A stretch of DNA of 64,000 nt from Terriglobia bacterium (GTDB taxonomy: Bacteria; Acidobacteriota; Terriglobia; Terriglobales; Acidobacteriaceae). The position numbers and the translations under genes were made by a program. Numbering within the stretch: the stretch's first letter is position 1; each line of letters opens with the position of its first letter. The stretch is from assembly GCA_020073665.1 (NCBI GenBank), contig JAIQEU010000005.1, forward strand, positions 62,001 to 126,000, read 5' to 3'. Below are positions 35,160 to 43,274 of this stretch, piece after piece. A model generated the notes under the pieces. That model saw only the letters and a list, made by a program, of their open reading frames with translations. It was not told where the DNA came from and did no database searches.

Positions 35160-35331
35160 CCAGAAACTACTTGGCTGGGCGCTGATGATCCTGGGCCTGT
35201 TCTTGCTCGCCGGATTCGGCAATCTTCGGTTGCTCACAGCCCTGGTTCCACTTTCGCTCGTGCTCGGCTACGGAGCACTTTGCCTGGGTAGCGACAAAAC
35301 CAAGCTGACACGCGGCTTGAAAAAGGGATAG
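35152..35331 (+). CDS. 59-aa two-helix membrane protein
   Basis: Short ORF easily missed by length cut-offs. Two hydrophobic segments (LLGWALMILGLFLLAGFG and LLTALVPLSLVLGYGALCLG) are followed by a basic cytoplasmic-type tail ending LTRGLKKG. The ATG overlaps the permease stop by 8 bp and is preceded by GAGGGG; the stop lies 11 bp before the histidine kinase. Position and coupling indicate a real gene in the ABC-kinase-regulator operon. It may be an accessory or sensor-linking subunit; function unknown. Confidence 0.7.
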   Translation: MANQKLLGWALMILGLFLLAGFGNLRLLTALVPLSLVLGYGALCLGSDKTKLTRGLKKG

Positions 35332-35342
35332 CCTAGACCGCA

Positions 35343-36431
35343 ATGAGAGTTCTACCTGCCAATAAAGACTACGGCTGGACGCCCGTGGTATGGCTCATCT
35401 ACCTCGGCTTCCTGTTCATCCAACCCGTTCAATCCCACGCCGGCGTGCGTGTCTGGTTCTTGACCGCGCTAGGCGCCGCAATCCTGGTTGTCCTTTATTT
35501 TGCCGGCTATTGGGTCAAGGGATGGCGACTGGGCGCGATCATCACGGCACTCGGTCTGCTAGGCGTGGTTTACTCACCGTTTAATGAAGGCGCTTCGGTT
35601 TTTTTCATTTACGCTGCAGCCTTCGCGGGTTATATGGGCAGTACACCTACCGCTGTCAAGATCTTGGTTACGATCCTGGGAGCGGTCGGACTGGAAGCCT
35701 GGGTGCTTCACCTGCCTGATGGCTTCTGGATTCCCGCGATGGTCTTCTCCGCCCTGATTGGAGCGGTCAACATTCACTATGCCGAGCGGCAATGCGCCAA
35801 CGAGAAGTTGCGCGTAGCGCACGAAGAGGTTCAGCATCTGGCCCGCGTAGCCGAACGCGAGCGCATCGCCCGCGACCTGCACGATGTACTCGGTCACACC
35901 CTTTCGGTGATCATCCTGAAGTCAGAACTTGCCGGAAAGCTGATTGACCGCGACCCGGCGAAAGCCAAAACCGAGATTCAAGACGTGGAGCAAACATCCC
36001 GCAAAGCGCTTGCGGAAGTCCGCAGCACCATCCGCGGTTACAACGAGCACAGCCTGGAAGCAGAACTGAAACAGGCTCGAGCCACGCTAGAAACCGCGGG
36101 CGTCGTCGTGCAGGCGGAGGCCGAGCCGGTGAGCCTGACTCCCGTGCAGGAAAGCGTGGTCGCGCTGATCGTACGAGAGGCCGTGACCAACGTCGTGCGC
36201 CATGCCCGCGCCCGCAATTGCCTGCTGCGACTGGTGCAGGCCAACGCCACCTGCGTGCTCGAAATCCAGGATGATGGCCACGGTGGCTTCCAGTACGAAG
36301 GCAACGGCCTGCGCGGCATGCGCGAGAGAGTCGAGGCGCTGGGCGGCACGTTGGAGCGCGAAACCAGCGCTGGCACCCGGCTAAGCATCCAGTTCCCTCT
36401 GACGGAAGCAAAGGCAAACAGCCCGCAATGA
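35343..36431 (+). CDS. DesK-like sensor histidine kinase
   Basis: 362 aa. About five membrane helices (residues 13-145) without a periplasmic sensor domain, then a short coiled coil, a HisKA_3 dimerisation box with His180 (ERERIARDLHDVLGHTLS) and a HATPase_c domain (REAVTNVVRHARA, DDGHGG, GLRGMRERV). Membrane-embedded sensing like DesK suggests it monitors membrane state or the state of the co-encoded exporter. It overlaps the response-regulator gene by 4 bp. Confidence 0.93.
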   Translation: MRVLPANKDYGWTPVVWLIYLGFLFIQPVQSHAGVRVWFLTALGAAILVVLYFAGYWVKGWRLGAIITALGLLGVVYSPFNEGASVFFIYAAAFAGYMGSTPTAVKILVTILGAVGLEAWVLHLPDGFWIPAMVFSALIGAVNIHYAERQCANEKLRVAHEEVQHLARVAERERIARDLHDVLGHTLSVIILKSELAGKLIDRDPAKAKTEIQDVEQTSRKALAEVRSTIRGYNEHSLEAELKQARATLETAGVVVQAEAEPVSLTPVQESVVALIVREAVTNVVRHARARNCLLRLVQANATCVLEIQDDGHGGFQYEGNGLRGMRERVEALGGTLERETSAGTRLSIQFPLTEAKANSPQ

Positions 36432-37060
36432 ACCCTGCCCGCACCGACCACCGCAAAGCCATTCGCGTTGTCATCGCCGAAGATCAGGGCATGGTGCTCG
36501 GCGCTCTGGCGGCGTTGCTCGAAATCGAAGGGGACATCGCCGTGGTCGCGCAGGCACGCACGGGGAAAGAAGCGCTCGAAGCCGTGCTCGGTCACAAACC
36601 GGATGTGTTCCTCACTGACATCGAAATGCCCGAGATGACCGGCCTCGACGTTGCCGCTGAACTCAAGCGCCGCCGCGCCGGGACCCGCGTCATAATCCTG
36701 ACCACTTTCGCACGCGCCGGATACTTGCGCCGCGCCCTCGATGCCGGAGCTTCTGGATACCTCCTGAAAGACATGCGCGCAGAAGAACTGGCTGACGCGG
36801 TCCGCCGTGTCCATCAAGGATTGCGGGTGATTGATCCGGAACTGGCAACCGAAGCCTGGGGAGAACCCGATCCGCTCACCGACCGCGAGCGCCAGGTGCT
36901 TCGCCTCGCCGGCGACGGCATGGCCAGCGGCGACATCGCCGATCAACTCAGCCTGTCCGAAGGTACGGTGCGCAATTACTTGTCGGAAGCCATCAGCAAG
37001 CTGGGCGCGGGAAACCGGGTGGAGGCGGCCCGCATCGCTCGGACGAAAGGTTGGCTCTAG
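36428..37060 (+). CDS. NarL/LuxR-family response regulator (DesR-like)
   Basis: 210 aa. A receiver domain with acidic pocket (AEDQ), phospho-acceptor Asp64 (VFLTDIEMPEMTG) and Lys in YLLKD is followed by a C-terminal LuxR helix-turn-helix (LTDRERQVLRLAGDGMASGDIADQLSLSEGTVRNYL). It is cognate to the kinase by overlap. It probably controls its own operon through the 33252 palindrome. Confidence 0.95.
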   Translation: MNPARTDHRKAIRVVIAEDQGMVLGALAALLEIEGDIAVVAQARTGKEALEAVLGHKPDVFLTDIEMPEMTGLDVAAELKRRRAGTRVIILTTFARAGYLRRALDAGASGYLLKDMRAEELADAVRRVHQGLRVIDPELATEAWGEPDPLTDRERQVLRLAGDGMASGDIADQLSLSEGTVRNYLSEAISKLGAGNRVEAARIARTKGWL

Positions 37061-37065
37061 GAACG

Positions 37066-38742
37066 CTACGGCTGACCGGTGTACACCAACTCCACCACCG
37101 TGCAGTCATCGCTAAGCGGCGTGCCGCTGCAGAAATCCGCCACTGCGGCGAAGATGTCGTCCAGGTTACCGTTCTTGGCGGCCACCGCTTCGAGGCGTTC
37201 GTTCTCGAAAAAGTCGCCGCGGGCGTTTTCGGCCTCGGTGACGCCGTCGGTGACCATCACCACGCGATCTCCGGGATGCAGGCTGCAGCGGTCACTCTCG
37301 TAGGTCGCGTCGCGCAGCAATCCAACCGGCAGGTTCCCGTGGGTCGGCCGGATCACTTCGTTATTGCACACCAGCAGCGGCGGGATGTGTCCGCAGTTGA
37401 CGTACTCCAGTTCGCCGTCGCGGCTGACGCGGGCAATGATCACGGTCGCGTATTTTTCGCCCAAGTGCTTATGAGTGAAGAACCGGTTCACCGCCGCCAC
37501 AATTTCCACCAGTGGCATGCGGGCGATGATTTGCGAATAGATCATGCCCTGAAGCGTCGAAGCCAGCAGCGCCGCCGATACTCCTTTTCCGCTCACATCC
37601 GCCAGCACCACCGTGAGTCCATCTTCAGTGTTGACCGCATCGTAGAAATCACCGCCGATTTCTTTGCAGGAAAGGTTCTTGCCGCTCAAGCGGGCAAACG
37701 GCACCTCGGGAATGGTAACCGCCATCAGCTTCTGCTGGATGGAGGCCGCAATCGAGAGTTCCTGCTGGTATCGACGCCCAGCTTCTTCGGCCTGCACCAG
37801 GCGGGCGTTCTCGATCAGCGACGCGGCTTCTGTCGCGATCGCCCGCAGGATATCGTTGCTCACGCTGGAAATATCGCGCGAGGCGAAGCGGGAGTCCACG
37901 TAGAGTGCGCCCATCACTTCCGCCGACGGGTCAGAAGGCGGCGCCTGGGCGTCGCGCGTAGCCTGTACCTGCGGCTTCCGCAGCGGAATGCAGATCACCG
38001 TGCGCAGGTCGTAGGCGACAATGCTTTGCCTTCCGGCCAGGTCGAGCGACTGGCTGGTATCGGTGAGCACAAACTCCGAATTCGATTTTAGGGCCTCATC
38101 GAGAATGGAGTGCGAAATGGTGGTGTCGTCGAGCAGCGGTTCGCCTTTGGAGTTTCGCCCGGCGGCCAGGCGCAAGGCGCCCTCGTCGGTCTTCATGAAC
38201 ACGTAACCACGCTCGGCCCGGGTCAGCTTCAGGGTGGCGTCCAGCAGGGTTACCAGGATCTCGTCCAACACTCCAATGGTGTTCAGCTTGCGGGCGGCCT
38301 CGAGAAACAGGGTGAGTTTCTCCAGGTCCGTGGTCTCGGTCGAGATGTGCATCCCCGAGATCTGGCTGAGGAATTCGCGGGCGGTATTCGAGGTGGCGTG
38401 CTGGGGATTGAAGATGACGTAGGCAACGTCGCGCACCCCGAATTCCAGGCGATCGTTGCGCTCCAGGGTCCGCCGCTCCACCCGCTCGCCATTGACGAAG
38501 GTGCCGTGCTTGCTGCCCTGGTCCACCACCGAGAACTTCCCGTTCTCCGACACGATGAGCGCATGGTCGCGGGACACTCGTGGGTCCGCGATGACCAGGT
38601 CCTTATCCACTTTTCGCCCCACCGCAAATGGGCTGTGGTCAAGCGGGATGTTGCGCTGCTCGTTACCCTGCACATACACCAGTACCGGGAAGATCCCGGA
38701 ACCGGGAGAGGACTGCGAGCCTGTCGTATGTTGAAACGCCAT
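37066..38742 (-). CDS. FHA-GAF-SpoIIE (PP2C) phosphatase, RsbU-like
   Basis: 558 aa with three modules. An N-terminal FHA domain (about 20-110; FAVGRKVDKDLVIADPRVSRDHALI) binds phosphothreonine peptides. A GAF sensor domain (about 140-310) follows. The C-terminal SpoIIE-type PPM phosphatase (about 345-555) shows GGDFYDAV, VLADVSGKGVSAALLAS, NCGHIPPLLV and VTDGVTEAEN. Such proteins dephosphorylate STAS anti-anti-sigma factors; a STAS gene lies 131 bp upstream on the same strand. Convergent with the response-regulator gene. Confidence 0.93.
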   Translation of the reverse strand: MAFQHTTGSQSSPGSGIFPVLVYVQGNEQRNIPLDHSPFAVGRKVDKDLVIADPRVSRDHALIVSENGKFSVVDQGSKHGTFVNGERVERRTLERNDRLEFGVRDVAYVIFNPQHATSNTAREFLSQISGMHISTETTDLEKLTLFLEAARKLNTIGVLDEILVTLLDATLKLTRAERGYVFMKTDEGALRLAAGRNSKGEPLLDDTTISHSILDEALKSNSEFVLTDTSQSLDLAGRQSIVAYDLRTVICIPLRKPQVQATRDAQAPPSDPSAEVMGALYVDSRFASRDISSVSNDILRAIATEAASLIENARLVQAEEAGRRYQQELSIAASIQQKLMAVTIPEVPFARLSGKNLSCKEIGGDFYDAVNTEDGLTVVLADVSGKGVSAALLASTLQGMIYSQIIARMPLVEIVAAVNRFFTHKHLGEKYATVIIARVSRDGELEYVNCGHIPPLLVCNNEVIRPTHGNLPVGLLRDATYESDRCSLHPGDRVVMVTDGVTEAENARGDFFENERLEAVAAKNGNLDDIFAAVADFCSGTPLSDDCTVVELVYTGQP

Positions 38743-38838
38743 GATGGCCGGTAGAAAGCTAACAGTACCAGAATTGCGCTAGCAGAGAAAATGACAGGAT
38801 TGAGACCCGGAGGGAAGGCGCTGACCGCAGTCTCATTC

Positions 38839-38864
38839 CCGGCGGTGCTTTCGCTCGCCGCCGG
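38839..38864 (-). terminator. GC hairpin between the STAS and phosphatase genes
   Basis: CCGGCGG/CCGCCGG stem of 7 bp with a 12-nt loop, 9 bp downstream of the STAS stop. No U-tract follows, so it may attenuate rather than end transcription. Confidence 0.35.
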
Positions 38865-38873
38865 ATGCTTCGC

Positions 38874-39227
38874 CTAGGCCGCTCCTCGACGAAACGCGGC
38901 AATCGCCTCCGCTTCACTATCGTAAACCTCGAACACCGTCACCAGTTTGGTAATCTGCAAAACGTCCCGGATGCGCTGGCCCAGTCCGGTCAGTTTAATA
39001 TCTGCTCCGGCCGCCCGCGCCGAAGAATAGACTCCCACCAGCGTTCCCAGGCCGCCGCTATCAATGTAAGCTACCCCGGAAAGGTTCAGTACGATCTGCC
39101 GGGTAGAGGCGAGCAGGCGCTTCAGGGTCTCACGCAACTCCGTGCCTTCCTCCCCAAACACGATGCGGCCTTGGCAAGAAACGACGGTGACCCCGTCGAC
39201 CACGCGCGTCTCCATTTTGAGGGTCAT
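38874..39227 (-). CDS. STAS-domain anti-sigma factor antagonist
   Basis: 117 aa, a single STAS domain like SpoIIAA/RsbV. The phosphorylatable serine is Ser57 in VAYIDSGGLGTLVG. Together with the downstream SpoIIE phosphatase it forms half of a partner-switching module; no anti-sigma kinase or sigma factor gene lies in the window. Confidence 0.93.
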   Translation of the reverse strand: MTLKMETRVVDGVTVVSCQGRIVFGEEGTELRETLKRLLASTRQIVLNLSGVAYIDSGGLGTLVGVYSSARAAGADIKLTGLGQRIRDVLQITKLVTVFEVYDSEAEAIAAFRRGAA

Positions 39228-39312
39228 GTCGTTCCTCCCTGCTTAGTCGCAGCAGCGTCCGAGAAGCCTAACCAATGATGTCGCACAATGCAAGCGCCGG
39301 CCACAAAACAAA

Positions 39313-39334
39313 ACCGGCAGCCGCAGCCGCCGGT
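39313..39334 (-). terminator. Intrinsic terminator of the M48 protease gene
   Basis: ACCGGC/GCCGGT stem around a short GC-rich loop, followed on the minus strand by TTTGTTTTG, just downstream of the protease stop. Confidence 0.7.
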
Positions 39335-39359
39335 CCCTTTCCATGGCGAAAGATGGGTC

Positions 39360-40511
39360 TTAGTTATTGTTGCTGTCATCCCGCCGCTTAAGGGTGGGAT
39401 GATCGTCGTCGGTAGTAGTGCTGCCGTCCTTGCTGGTCTTGTCCGTCGAAGAGGTGCGCCGCAAGCTGGGTTTTCCCGCCTCTTTGTCATCCACCAGCTT
39501 GCGCCGGTTTTCCAGTGCCGCCAGCCGCGCTTTCACCTCGTCAAATTCCGAAGTGGTCACTAGGTACTGCGGCCGTGCGGGCAGGATTTTCGCAATCTCT
39601 TCCTGGGAGTGTTCGATCCGGTCCGGCGTCTGCGGGTGAGTGGCAAAAGCCCGGGCTAGCGTGCCCGGCTTCTTTTTCTCCTGGGCCTGCACCTTTTCGA
39701 AGAAGCTGATGAAGGCCTGGGGATCGTACCCCGTCTTGTACATGTATTGCAGCCCCAGATAATCCGCTTCCGCCTCGAAGCCGCGCGAGAACTGCATGAA
39801 CGTCAGGGGCAGTCCAATGCCCGCCGCCGAACGCACCGCGTAGCCGATCCCGCCACCCACAAAGATAAGGGGGATGGTCCCGATGTTGGCCCACTGCGAG
39901 CGCGTCATCTGCCGGGTGGCGTGGCGCGCCGCAACGTGCGCGATCTCATGCGCCATCACGCCCGCCAGTTCGGCTTCCTCGTCGGCCGCCAAAATCAAGC
40001 CGGAGTTCACGTAGAAAAAACCGCCGGGGAGCGCGAAGGCATTAATATCGTCGGCATCGATGACCTTAATGGTGAACGGTACCTGCGCATCCGAGTTGCG
40101 CACCAGGTTCTGACCCACGCGGTTCACATATTCGGTGACGACCGGGTCCTGGATCAGCTTGACGCTGGCTTCAACCTGCTGGGCATATTCCTTGCCCATG
40201 CGGATCTCGCCTTCGAGGGAATACCAGTTTCCCATGCCGCGGCCACCGACCTTGCGGTTACCGATGGCGTCGACGTCACTCTTGCTGCCGTCGTGCTTGA
40301 CCTGGCTGGGATCCGGCTCCTTGACCGCGGGAGGCAGCGATGCGCCCTGATCGGTCGGGGCAGGGGCGCCTTGGTTATCAGTCTGGGCCGAAGTGCTGGT
40401 TGTGCTAGCGCTCTGGTCGGTCTGACTCGCGCCGCCCTGGTCCTGGGAGAACGCCCATGGCGCCGCATAACACAACAAAACCGTCGCTAATACCAACAAC
40501 CGCAGCTTCAT
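39360..40511 (-). CDS. Secreted M48-family zinc metalloprotease
   Basis: 383 aa. A signal peptide (cut near AFSQ) is followed by a Gln/Ser/Thr-rich low-complexity segment to about residue 75 and then an M48 peptidase domain like LoiP/BepA/YfgC. Zinc ligands are His188 and His192 in VMAHEIAHVAARH with catalytic Glu189, and a downstream Glu in GFEAEADYLGLQY. Periplasmic or outer-membrane quality-control proteases belong to this family. The C-terminal 40 residues are Lys/Asp/Ser-rich. Confidence 0.93.
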   Translation of the reverse strand: MKLRLLVLATVLLCYAAPWAFSQDQGGASQTDQSASTTSTSAQTDNQGAPAPTDQGASLPPAVKEPDPSQVKHDGSKSDVDAIGNRKVGGRGMGNWYSLEGEIRMGKEYAQQVEASVKLIQDPVVTEYVNRVGQNLVRNSDAQVPFTIKVIDADDINAFALPGGFFYVNSGLILAADEEAELAGVMAHEIAHVAARHATRQMTRSQWANIGTIPLIFVGGGIGYAVRSAAGIGLPLTFMQFSRGFEAEADYLGLQYMYKTGYDPQAFISFFEKVQAQEKKKPGTLARAFATHPQTPDRIEHSQEEIAKILPARPQYLVTTSEFDEVKARLAALENRRKLVDDKEAGKPSLRRTSSTDKTSKDGSTTTDDDHPTLKRRDDSNNN

Positions 40512-40921
40512 AAATCACTCCCTTGTCCGTCCCCACTGGGGCTTCTATTGCCGATTATACCCCCACCCGGGGACAGCGATGCCTGGGATTTCTCCCATAA
40601 GATTGGACGCTGGAAAGCGTTGCAAGGTTATCCCGAGCTCGAAGTTTCCCGGCAGTGCCGTCCCCAATAAACTCCGGATCGAGACGCAACCTGCTTGCCA
40701 ACCCTACGAAACCGGGCAGGCGGGTTGCCCCTGGCCCCCAGAGCTGACGGGCGCGTGCCTTTGTGGTTAAGTGCCGATTTTGTGTGGTTTCTTGTGCTTG
40801 TACGGGCCGTATGTGGTTAAATCCTCTTGAACGCCTAGAATAGCGGTGGGTTCTCCAGAAGTCACTGACTGGGCCATTGCCAGTTTGCTAATAGTCGCTT
40901 TACTAGTCCGGAGAACAAGTC
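40512..40921. other. 410-bp spacer between the M48 protease and DUF2911 genes
   Basis: Divergent spacer holding promoters of both genes. Visible: a 14-bp hairpin at 40686-40728, a stretch with three TGTGGTT words (about 40760-40820) and AGGAGAAC-type sequence near the DUF2911 start. No ORF or known RNA was recognised. Confidence 0.5.
40686..40728. other. Stable hairpin in the 410-bp spacer
   Basis: GCAACCTGCTTGCC (40686-40699) pairs with GGCAGGCGGGTTGC (40715-40728) over 14 bp with two G-U wobbles, with a 15-nt loop. No U-tract. It may be part of a long 5' untranslated region of the DUF2911 gene. Confidence 0.4.
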
Positions 40922-41437
40922 ATGCATAGGCTAGCGATTTTCCTGACCCTGCTAGGTGGATTGCTCCTCCCCAACATCACCGTGGCGCAGCAGGCAGCCT
41001 CTGATCCCGAACCGGGTGCCGGGGTTTGCACCTTCGCGGATGGCAAGCAGTTGACCGTGCGCTACAACCGCGTCGTCGCCGACCCCAAGAAGGACTTGCC
41101 TGCGGGCAAGCTGTGGGCTCCGGGCGGCGATCCCATGAACCTGTTTACCGAGACTGAACTCACCGTGGGCAACGCCCAACTCCCCATCGGCGCCTACAGC
41201 ATGTACATCATTCCCGCGAAGGACAACTGGACGCTAATCATCAACAAGAATGTGGTTGCGGGCAGTCCTTACGATGAGAAACAGGATCTGGTGCGGGTGC
41301 AGATGCCCACTGGAAAACTTCCCAAACCGGAAGACCAGCTATTCGTCTACATGGGCCATATCGCCCCGAAGCGATGCGAGATGCGGGTGGATTACGGGAA
41401 GATCCGCGCCGACGGCATCGAATTCAATGAAAAATAG
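40922..41437 (+). CDS. Secreted DUF2911 protein
   Basis: 171 aa with a signal peptide (cut near TVAQQ). The DUF2911 fold is indicated by VRYNRVVADPK, LWAPGGDPMNLFTETELTVG, LPIGAYSMYIIPAKDNWTLIIN and the C-terminal VDYGKIRADGIEF. This family is widespread in Bacteroidetes and Acidobacteria; its function is not known. Confidence 0.9.
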   Translation: MHRLAIFLTLLGGLLLPNITVAQQAASDPEPGAGVCTFADGKQLTVRYNRVVADPKKDLPAGKLWAPGGDPMNLFTETELTVGNAQLPIGAYSMYIIPAKDNWTLIINKNVVAGSPYDEKQDLVRVQMPTGKLPKPEDQLFVYMGHIAPKRCEMRVDYGKIRADGIEFNEK

Positions 41438-41497
41438 TCTTCCGTCATCAACCTTACGCAAAATTGTTTGCCTTCCTGACGACTGATGACGGACGAC
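41437..41497. repeat. GAC-word inverted repeat between convergent genes
   Basis: GTCTTCCGTCATCA (41437-41450) and TGATGACGGACGAC (41484-41497) are complementary at 13 of 14 positions. Built of GACGAC/TGATGAC words, it sits between the DUF2911 stop and the inositol-phosphate synthase stop, where a terminator is expected. Confidence 0.65.
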
Positions 41498-41508
41498 AGA
41501 TGACTGCC

Positions 41509-42873
41509 TTAGTCGTAGTACTCCAGCCCTAAGTGGGTGATCAGTTCTTCTCCCTTCAAGTGCCGCAGCGTGTTCTTCAGCTTCATCAACTGGATGAACA
41601 GATCGTGCTCGGGATAGAGCCCGGGCGCAGTCATGGGCGACTTGAAATAGAAGCTCAACCACTCCTGGATACCGATCCCGCACAGCTCACTGCTTCGTTG
41701 GGCCAGATCGAGGAACAGCACCAGGTCGAGAACGATGGGCGCAGCCAGAATCGAATCGCGGCACAGGAAATCCACCTTGATCTGCATGGGATAGCCCAGC
41801 CATCCGAAGATATCGATATTGTCCCAACCCTCTTTGTTATCACCGCGTGGCGGGTAGTAGTTGATGCGAACCTTGTGCGTAAAATTCCCGTACAGTTCGG
41901 GATACACGTCGGGCTGCAGGATGTGCTCCAGCACCGAGAGCTTGGACTCTTCCTTGGTCTTGAACGATCCCGGATCTTCCAGCACTTCCCCGTCGCGATT
42001 GCCCAGGATGTTGGTGGAGAACCATCCGTTCAGTCCGATCATGCGCGCCTTGAACCCGGGCGCCAGGATGGTCTTGATTAACGTCTGTCCGGTCTTATAG
42101 TCCTTGCCGCAGATGGGCGCCTGGTTACGCCGGGAGAGCTCATGCATCACCGGGATGTCCACGGTCAGGTTCGGGGCACCGTTGGCGAACGGCACTCCCT
42201 CCATCAGCGACGCGTAAGCGTAGACCATCGAGGGTGCGATGTTTTCGTCATTCTGGGTCAACGCCTTCTCGAACGATTTCACCGACTGGTGGGCTGCGGT
42301 GGGCGTAATGAACGACTCCGTGGATCCGCACCAGATGGTGATCAGCCGCGTGGCGCCGGAGGTCTTCTTGAAGTCCTGGATGTCGGCGCGCACCTGCTCC
42401 GCCAACTCCATCTTGTTCTTGCCCTTCTTGATGTTGGGCCCATCGATTTTCTTGACGTAGTTGTGATCGAAAACCGCTTTGCGCGGTTTGATGGCACTAA
42501 GAAACGGCTTGATCTGGTCGAGCAGCGAGCGTTCCAGAACCCCGGCCTTCGAGGCTGCGGTGTACATGTCGTCCTCGAAGATGTCCCAGCCGGTAAACAC
42601 CAGGTCGTCGAGCCCCGCCAGGGGCACGAATTCCTTCACTCGCGGATGACGGTCATCAGTGCGTTTTCCCAGGCGGATGGTGCCCATCTGGGTGAGCGAA
42701 CCGATGGGCTTCGACAGGCCCTTTCGCACCGCTTCCACGCCGGCCACAAACGTCGTAGCCACCGCGCCCATGCCGGGGATCATGACCCCAAGCTTGCCCT
42801 TGGGCGCCTTCAGTTCACTGCTGCTTCCGTCCGCCGCTTTGCTTTCCGCACGCACACTCTGCCGTTTCGCCAT
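41509..42873 (-). CDS. ino1: Inositol-3-phosphate synthase
   Basis: 454 aa. Converts glucose 6-phosphate to myo-inositol 3-phosphate with NAD+, the entry to inositol lipids and inositol-derived solutes. Family motifs: GVMIPGMGAVATTFVAGVEA (NAD-binding), IWCGSTESF, PICGKDYKTGQTLIKT, LNGWFSTNILGNRDGEVL, FTHKVRINYYPPRGD and LCRDSILAAPIVLDL. A Lys/Ser/Ala-rich N-terminus of about 25 residues precedes the domain. Stand-alone gene. Confidence 0.95.
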   Translation of the reverse strand: MAKRQSVRAESKAADGSSSELKAPKGKLGVMIPGMGAVATTFVAGVEAVRKGLSKPIGSLTQMGTIRLGKRTDDRHPRVKEFVPLAGLDDLVFTGWDIFEDDMYTAASKAGVLERSLLDQIKPFLSAIKPRKAVFDHNYVKKIDGPNIKKGKNKMELAEQVRADIQDFKKTSGATRLITIWCGSTESFITPTAAHQSVKSFEKALTQNDENIAPSMVYAYASLMEGVPFANGAPNLTVDIPVMHELSRRNQAPICGKDYKTGQTLIKTILAPGFKARMIGLNGWFSTNILGNRDGEVLEDPGSFKTKEESKLSVLEHILQPDVYPELYGNFTHKVRINYYPPRGDNKEGWDNIDIFGWLGYPMQIKVDFLCRDSILAAPIVLDLVLFLDLAQRSSELCGIGIQEWLSFYFKSPMTAPGLYPEHDLFIQLMKLKNTLRHLKGEELITHLGLEYYD

Positions 42874-43004
42874 ATTTCGGCCGCTTCCTTATGAGAACTG
42901 TGGGATGTAAGGCAAACGGTTATGTTCTCGTATTGCGTGGGGATTTGCAACCAAACGGCAGGTGAACGCGCAGGTTCCGGCGTCCAGCGGTCGCAAACAG
43001 CGGT

Positions 43005-43041
43005 TGGAAGTACCGTGTACCCAGTACCGAGAGACTACCTC
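43005..43041. repeat. GTAC-word spacer repeat
   Basis: AGTACCGTGTACCCAGTACCGAG words followed by CTCAGCTAAC, overlapping nothing coding. The words are those of the repeat at 16591-16626. Confidence 0.5.
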
Positions 43042-43045
43042 TCAG

Positions 43046-43192
43046 CTAACGCGCTACTCCCGCCAGCACCCACAAGAGAATTCCCAGCAAGACCAGAGCT
43101 GCCATCAGCGAATATGCGGATTGCAGCGGGTGAAAGTGAAAATAGGGATTTCGACCTTCCCCGTGGCTCTTCAGGAACGTGGGAGACCTCAT
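43046..43192 (-). CDS. 48-aa single-helix membrane protein
   Basis: Short ORF MRSPTFLKSHGEG... with one C-terminal membrane helix (LMAALVLLGILLWVLAGVAR). A strong AAGGAGGG ribosome-binding site lies just upstream of the ATG at 43192, the best Shine-Dalgarno in this area, which supports translation. An upstream in-frame start adds 12 residues without such a site. Divergent from the SDR gene. Function unknown. Confidence 0.55.
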   Translation of the reverse strand: MRSPTFLKSHGEGRNPYFHFHPLQSAYSLMAALVLLGILLWVLAGVAR

Positions 43193-43274
43193 GACACCCT
43201 CCTTCAGCCGCAGCTGCGGCAGGGACAAAAGCCGGGACGGCGTGATACAAAACTCCCGCCACTATTACACACCC

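Noticed and set aside
40753-40815. TGTGGTT direct repeats as a regulator-binding array
   Set aside because: Spacing between the three copies is irregular and no matching regulator is known; too weak to report as a site.
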